A stretch of DNA of 10,649 nt from CAZGRP01 sp964527995 (GTDB lineage Bacteria; Zhuqueibacterota; Zhuqueibacteria; Oceanimicrobiales; CAZGRP01). This document shows positions 6,847 to 10,649 of the stretch, piece by piece. The notes beneath the pieces were generated by a model that saw only the letters and a program-made list of their open reading frames with translations, was not told where the DNA came from and searched no databases. Both the position numbers and the translations under genes were made by a program. The stretch spans positions 1 to 10,649 of the forward strand of contig CAZGRP010000095.1 of assembly GCA_964527995.1 (NCBI GenBank), written 5' to 3'. Each line of letters starts with the position of its first letter. The first letter of the stretch is position 1.

Positions 6847-7878
6847 TCACCCGCCGATCTGGTGCATCTCCACCTTGCGCTGGCTTTGGGCCTGCGAAGA
6901 GCCTCTTTCCTCCGAGTAGCGATCGCTGCGCCCCGACCACAGGCCGATCAGGCGGTCCTGCAACTGGGCATCGGACTCGCCGGCGCGCAGCGGTCCCCTC
7001 AGGTCATATCCGTGGCCGGCAAACAGGCAGGTGTACACCTTGCCGTCGGTCGACAGACGAGCACGCACACAGGTGCCGCAGAACGGCCGCGTCACCGAGG
7101 CGATGATGCCGATCTCACCGCCACCGTCCCGGTAGCGGAACCGCTGCGCCACTTCGCCCTTGTGCGATGCACCCAGCGGCTCGATCGCATAGACAGCGGA
7201 GATGCGTGTGAAAATCTCATCCGCCGGCACGACGTCATCGAGACGCCACTGATTCAGATTCCCCACGTCCATGTACTCGATGAAACGCACGATGTATCCG
7301 TGCCGCCGGCCGAATTCAGCCAGACGAAGAATCTCATGGTCGTTGACGCCTTTCTGCACCACCATGTTGATCTTGATCGGGTGCAGCCCGGCGGCATCGG
7401 CGGCAGCGATGCCTTCCAACGCCCGCTCCAGATCGAGTTCCCGGCCACTCATCCTGCGGAAAAGCTGCGGATCCAGCGTGTCCAGACTGACGCTTACGCG
7501 CCGCAGTCCGGCCTCCTTCAGAGGCTTCGCTTTTGGGCCGAGAAGGTAGCCGTTCGTGGTCAGAGCCAGATCCTCGATGCCGCGATGCTGGGCCAGCAGC
7601 GCCACCAGCCGTTCCAGGCGACTGCGCACCAGGGGTTCGCCGCCTGTGATCCGCAGCTTGCGGACGCCCAGTCCGATGAAGAGCCCGGCGACCCTGTGGA
7701 TCTCTTCAAAAGTCAACAGCTCTTCCCTCGGCAGGAAATCGTAGGTGTCGCCGAACACCTCGGGCGGCATGCAGTAGCGGCAGCGGAAATTACAGCGATC
7801 CGTCACCGAGATGCGCAGGTCGCGCAGCGGCCGGCCAAGATGATCGAGAAGGGAGGGATGGGCGCTTCCGGCTTGCAT
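6847..7878 (-). CDS. moaA: GTP 3',8-cyclase MoaA (radical SAM)
   Basis: A 343-aa cytoplasmic radical SAM enzyme that converts GTP to 3',8-cyclo-7,8-dihydro-GTP, the first step of molybdenum cofactor synthesis (with MoaC). The N-terminal SAM cluster motif CxxxCxxC is C29, C33, C36 within SVTDRCNFRCRYCMPP. The SAM-binding ITGGEPL is at 77-83 and SVSLDTLDP at 129-137. The second, GTP-binding [4Fe-4S] cluster is held by C267, C270 and C284 in FCGTCVRARLSTDGK then YTCLF. The C terminus is a Gly-Gly dipeptide, the conserved tail also present in human MOCS1A. All key residues are present and length is normal. The ATG at 7878 has only a weak GAAAGAG site. No moaC, moaE or other cofactor gene is in the window, so this copy is not in a moa operon here. 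A divergent promoter region lies upstream. Confidence 0.97.
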   Translation of the reverse strand: MQAGSAHPSLLDHLGRPLRDLRISVTDRCNFRCRYCMPPEVFGDTYDFLPREELLTFEEIHRVAGLFIGLGVRKLRITGGEPLVRSRLERLVALLAQHRGIEDLALTTNGYLLGPKAKPLKEAGLRRVSVSLDTLDPQLFRRMSGRELDLERALEGIAAADAAGLHPIKINMVVQKGVNDHEILRLAEFGRRHGYIVRFIEYMDVGNLNQWRLDDVVPADEIFTRISAVYAIEPLGASHKGEVAQRFRYRDGGGEIGIIASVTRPFCGTCVRARLSTDGKVYTCLFAGHGYDLRGPLRAGESDAQLQDRLIGLWSGRSDRYSEERGSSQAQSQRKVEMHQIGG

Positions 7879-7940
7879 GCTCTTTCGTTTGGGAAAAGGT
7901 TCCGGGAAACCAGAAGATGTGGTGCTCTGTGAAGTGACCC

Positions 7941-7969
7941 AAAATAATCAATTTTCACAGGAAGTGCAA
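7941..7969 (-). promoter_or_regulatory. Candidate moaA promoter with overlapping inverted repeat
   Basis: On the minus strand TTGCAC (7964-7969), 17 nt, then TATTTT (7941-7946) gives a moderate sigma70-like match. It lies in an AT-rich island and would give a leader of about 55 nt. A 7-bp inverted repeat, CTGTGAA (7927-7933) and TTCACAG (7954-7960) with a 20-nt gap, straddles the -10 and the expected start site, the position of a repressor operator. Both are pattern-based calls. Confidence 0.45.
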
Positions 7970-8075
7970 GCCCTCGATGCCGATGGTGTGTGCATTTCTG
8001 TGGGGCCTGGAACTCGTGACGATAGGAACCGGCGAGTGAATTCAACAGACGATCGAGCAAAACTGCCAAAGCCTC

Positions 8076-8105
8076 TTGCAAAGAGGGCAAGCGTTTCGTT
8101 ATATT
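8076..8105 (+). promoter_or_regulatory. Candidate promoter of the DUF255/thioredoxin-fold gene
   Basis: TTGCAA (8076-8081), 18 nt, then TATATT (8100-8105) on the plus strand. Directly after it is AGTGGACCACT (8106-8116), 5-bp arms around one base, placed at the expected start site. Transcription from here would give a leader of about 215 nt. It is divergent from the moaA promoter about 100 bp away. Confidence 0.5.
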
Positions 8106-8326
8106 AGTGGACCACTGAGCCGCTGCCCCGGTCATTCTTCCTGGGAAGAGCGGGAGCTGCCGAACCCGCCCCGCCCTCGGTTCACGTCCGGGACAGGGCT
8201 GCAGCCGTGGTTCGGCACACGTCGCCGATGTAGGGAGCCAAACAGGGAGGGCCAACCGCCCAAACCGATCCGGGGAGCACTGCCCCGAGAATCCTGCCGT
8301 CACTCCACGCCACGTCCGAGGTAGCC
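8106..8326 (+). other. GC-rich structured 5' leader
   Basis: This leader can fold into several helices. TCTTC (8136-8140) pairs with GAAGA (8145-8149) around CTGG. TGCCGAACC (8158-8166) pairs perfectly with GGTTCGGCA (8209-8217). Inside that, GCCCT (8173-8177) pairs with AGGGC (8195-8199), and CGG with CCG around TTCACGT. Close to the gene, CGGGG (8271-8275) can pair with CCCCG (8283-8287). I compared it by eye with tRNA, tmRNA, SRP RNA, RNase P, 6S and common riboswitches and recognised none. One alternative fold looks like a T-arm (CTCGG-TTCACGT-CCGGG), but the conserved A of that loop is C and no matching acceptor stem exists. It may be a regulatory leader or an unrecognised small RNA. Confidence 0.4.
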
Positions 8327-10606
8327 ATGATCAAGATGCAACGAAAGCTGTTGGCCATCATTGTCCCCGGCGTCGTACTTGCCGGGGCGACGATCGCCGT
8401 CTTCCTCGTCACGGACAACTCATCGAAGGAGTCCACCATGGCAAACCCCGAAGGGAATCGCCAGGGTCGGCGACCCAATCGCCTGATCCATGAAAAGAGC
8501 CCATATTTGCTCCAGCATGCCTATAACCCGGTTGACTGGTACCCGTGGGGCGAAGAGGCTTTCGAGAGAGCGCGCCGGGAAAACAAGCCGATCTTCCTGT
8601 CGATCGGCTACTCCACCTGCCACTGGTGCCATGTCATGGAACGCGAGGTGTTCGAGAACGAGGAGATCGCCGCCTTGATGAACAAATGGTTTGTCAACAT
8701 CAAGGTCGATCGCGAGGAGCGGCCCGACATCGACCAGGTCTACATGGCGGCCCTGCAGGCGATGACAGGAAGCGGCGGCTGGCCCATGTCGCTTTTCCTC
8801 ACTCCCGATCTGAAGCCGTTTTACGGCGGAACGTACTTCCCGCCTACCGCCCGCTATGGGCGACCCGGATTTCCGGAGGTGTTGCGGCGTGTGCGCGAAG
8901 TGTGGGAAACACAGCACGACAAGGTGCTCGAGTCGGCCGATGAGCTCGTGAGTTTTCTTGATCAACGTGCCACGGAGGGGGCAGAGCAGGGGGCGCTGAG
9001 CGATTCGGTCTTGGCCCTCGCCTACCAGCGCTTCGTGTCCGCTTTCGATCCGTCCTGGGGAGGATTCGGAGGTGCACCCAAATTTCCTCGCCCTGTCACT
9101 TTCAACTTCTTGCTGCGCTACCACAGGGGGGACGACAAGGCACTCGAGATGACCGAGCTGACCTTGCGCAAGATGGCCCAGGGCGGGATGTACGACCACA
9201 TCGGCGGTGGATTCCACCGTTACTCGGTGGACGGACAGTGGCGCGTGCCGCATTTCGAGAAGATGCTCTACGATCAGGCGCAACTCGTCGTCTCCTATCT
9301 GGAAACCTACCAGTTGACCGGCGACCCTTTTTTTGCCCGAATCGCCCGTGAGACTCTCGACTATGTGTTGCGCGACATGACCGGACCCCGGGGCGCATTC
9401 TTCTCGGCCGAAGATGCCGACAGCCCGGATCCCGACAATCCGAAGGAGCAAACAGAGGGCGGCTTCTACCTGTGGCGGAAATCAGAGATCATGGAGCTTC
9501 TCGGCTCCGATGCCGGCGCCGTCTTCTGCTATCGGTATGGTGTTCGGGACGGAGGGAACGCGCTCAGCGATCCTCAGGGCGAGTTTACGGGACGGAACAT
9601 CCTCTATGCAGCCCACACCATCACAGAAACGGCGAGCCAGTTCGGCAAGTCGGCGCAGGAGATTGAGAAAATCCTCGCCCAGGGGAAGGAAAAGCTCTTC
9701 GAGGTCCGCAGCCGCCGGCCACGTCCGCCGCGCGACGACAAAGTACTCACTTCGTGGAACGGGCTGATGATCAGCGCCCTCGCCAAGGCCTACAAGGTTC
9801 TCGGCGAGGAGCGATACCTGCAGGCCGCAGAACGCGCCGCCCGCTTCCTCACGGAGCAACTGGTGGAACCGAAGACGGGGCGACTGCTGAGGCGCTATCG
9901 CGATGGCGAGGCCAGATTCCCGGGGCATCTGGATGATTATGCTTTCACTGTGCAAGGTCTGCTCGATCTCTACGAAGCATCCCTGTCGGTCCACTGGCTC
10001 GAAAAGGCCATTGCCTTCACGGAGCAGCAGGTCGATCTCTTCTGGGATTCTAACGGTGGCGGCTTCTTTGACAGCTCCGGTGAAGACCCGTCGGTGCTGG
10101 TGCGCATGAAGAACGAGTACGACGGTGCTGAGCCCGCTGGCAATTCGATCGCCGCCCTCAACCTTCTGCGTCTGGCGCGAATGGTCGACCGTGAAGAGTG
10201 GTACGAGAAGGCCGAGCAGGGGATCTCGGCCTTCGCTGGGCGCATCGCCGACAATCCCACTGCAGCCCCGCAGATGCTGGTTGCCTACGACTTCCTGCGG
10301 TCAGCCGCGGTGCAGGTGATCATCGCCGGCGACCCCGCCGACAAAGAGACGCACGTCATGCTGCATGAGGTCTACCGCCGCTTCCTGCCACGTCAGGTCC
10401 TGCTGTTTGCCGATGGCGGCGACGAGCAAGAACGTCTGGGCAGGTATCTGCCCTTCATCAAAACGATCTCGATGATGGATGGTCGCCCCACGGCGTACGT
10501 ATGCCAAAACTACGCCTGCGATCTGCCGACCACCGACCTGGAAGTCCTCGGGCGCCTCCTCGACAAGAAAATGGCAGTAAAGCCTGCTGCGGTCCAGTCG
10601 TTGTAG
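8327..10606 (+). CDS. DUF255 (YyaL/SSP411-type) thioredoxin-fold protein with N-terminal membrane anchor
   Basis: A 759-aa protein of the YyaL / spermatogenesis-associated protein 20 family: a thioredoxin-like domain fused to an alpha/alpha six-hairpin (N-acylglucosamine 2-epimerase-like) domain. Biochemical role is unknown. The family core begins at about residue 51 (NRLIHEKSPYLLQHA, NPVDWYPWGEEAF). The thioredoxin-like active site is STCHWCHVM with C98 and C101, and the loop GGWPMSLFLTP (P153) supplies the expected cis-proline. The six-hairpin part starts near 230 and contains GGMYDHIGGGFHRYS and VPHFEKMLYDQAQL (308-320). The C terminus has AYVCQNYACDLPTTD, also usual. The extra N terminus (1-37) has MIKMQRK, then about 20 hydrophobic residues, and reads as a signal anchor, which is unusual because most members start at the core. 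The 8327 ATG has GAGGT 4 nt upstream. A second ATG at 8438 has a better site. All other features are intact. Confidence 0.95.
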   Translation: MIKMQRKLLAIIVPGVVLAGATIAVFLVTDNSSKESTMANPEGNRQGRRPNRLIHEKSPYLLQHAYNPVDWYPWGEEAFERARRENKPIFLSIGYSTCHWCHVMEREVFENEEIAALMNKWFVNIKVDREERPDIDQVYMAALQAMTGSGGWPMSLFLTPDLKPFYGGTYFPPTARYGRPGFPEVLRRVREVWETQHDKVLESADELVSFLDQRATEGAEQGALSDSVLALAYQRFVSAFDPSWGGFGGAPKFPRPVTFNFLLRYHRGDDKALEMTELTLRKMAQGGMYDHIGGGFHRYSVDGQWRVPHFEKMLYDQAQLVVSYLETYQLTGDPFFARIARETLDYVLRDMTGPRGAFFSAEDADSPDPDNPKEQTEGGFYLWRKSEIMELLGSDAGAVFCYRYGVRDGGNALSDPQGEFTGRNILYAAHTITETASQFGKSAQEIEKILAQGKEKLFEVRSRRPRPPRDDKVLTSWNGLMISALAKAYKVLGEERYLQAAERAARFLTEQLVEPKTGRLLRRYRDGEARFPGHLDDYAFTVQGLLDLYEASLSVHWLEKAIAFTEQQVDLFWDSNGGGFFDSSGEDPSVLVRMKNEYDGAEPAGNSIAALNLLRLARMVDREEWYEKAEQGISAFAGRIADNPTAAPQMLVAYDFLRSAAVQVIIAGDPADKETHVMLHEVYRRFLPRQVLLFADGGDEQERLGRYLPFIKTISMMDGRPTAYVCQNYACDLPTTDLEVLGRLLDKKMAVKPAAVQSL
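8426..8440 (+). promoter_or_regulatory. Internal Shine-Dalgarno and alternative start of the DUF255 gene
   Basis: AAGGAG (8426-8431) lies 6 nt before an in-frame ATG (8438-8440, Met38). This is a stronger site than the one at 8318-8322 for the upstream ATG. Starting here gives a 722-aa protein, MANPEGN and onward, without the hydrophobic segment and close to the usual family form. Confidence 0.6.
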
Positions 10607-10649
10607 CGCCGGGAGATTCAGGGGGATGGCATGGTCGATGGCTGATCGC

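Noticed and set aside
6637..7932. 431-codon open frame on the plus strand opposite moaA
   Set aside because: It is a shadow of moaA; the minus strand carries all radical SAM and cluster-binding cysteines, while the plus-strand product matches no family.
8130..8205. Possible tRNA in the DUF255 leader (T-arm-like CTCGG-TTCACGT-CCGGG)
   Set aside because: The T-loop lacks the conserved A58, the expected acceptor strands do not pair, and no normal D-arm or 7-nt anticodon loop can be placed.
7803..8303. 166-codon minus-strand frame overlapping the moaA 5' end and the divergent leader
   Set aside because: It overlaps moaA in another frame, runs through the predicted promoters, and has no recognisable content.
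8420..9451. 343-codon minus-strand frame opposite the DUF255 gene
   Set aside because: The plus strand encodes the conserved CHWC and six-hairpin motifs in this interval; the antisense reading is featureless.
10626..10649. Start of a further gene 19 bp after the DUF255 stop (ATG with eight open codons to the window edge)
   Set aside because: Only eight codons are visible and the GGGGG directly touches the ATG, which is poor spacing; GGGAGA further upstream is a better site, so a real downstream gene is possible but cannot be supported here.

Overview
This is a GC-rich bacterial window with six convincing protein genes. Five lie on the minus strand and one, divergent, on the plus strand. A SusC/SusD outer-membrane pair points to the Bacteroidota-like (FCB) assemblage. 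The likely promoters are sigma70-like (TTGACA/TAAAGT type) and I see no TAnnTTTG element of the Bacteroides type. I therefore lean towards a deeper FCB lineage (candidates: KSB1, Calditrichota, Rhodothermota/Balneolota, Gemmatimonadota). That placement is inference; no rRNA or marker gene is present to settle it.

Layout: 1-171 holds two heptanucleotide tandem arrays just beyond the 3' end of a secreted GH18-family glycoside hydrolase (172-1230, minus). An intrinsic terminator (1303-1341) separates this gene from the SusD-like lipoprotein (1366-2685, minus) and the SusC-like TonB-dependent transporter (2709-5630, minus). These two form a tight operon read from a promoter near 5818-5846 with a leader of about 180 nt. 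The stretch 5847-6149 is a gene-free spacer with a perfect 14-bp palindrome and a hairpin. Next come a SixA-type histidine phosphatase (6150-6638, minus) and MoaA, GTP 3',8-cyclase (6847-7878, minus). A 448-bp divergent control region (7879-8326) has a promoter for each direction and a structured leader ahead of a DUF255/YyaL-type thioredoxin-fold protein (8327-10606, plus).

How they work together: SusC and SusD would form an outer-membrane complex in which SusD is the lipoprotein lid that captures an oligosaccharide and SusC imports it using TonB energy. The downstream GH18 enzyme is secreted or periplasmic and could act on an N-acetylglucosamine polymer. The set could be a minimal polysaccharide-utilisation locus, but the terminator argues for separate control. 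SixA, MoaA and the DUF255 protein look like housekeeping neighbours with no evident link to glycan uptake.

I found no mobile element, CRISPR array, tRNA, rRNA or clearly new multi-gene system. The most notable points are the membrane-anchor extension with two well-supported starts on the DUF255 protein, the two heptamer arrays, the structured leader, the Q-H-A version of the SixA catalytic motif, and the degenerate GH18 catalytic motif.
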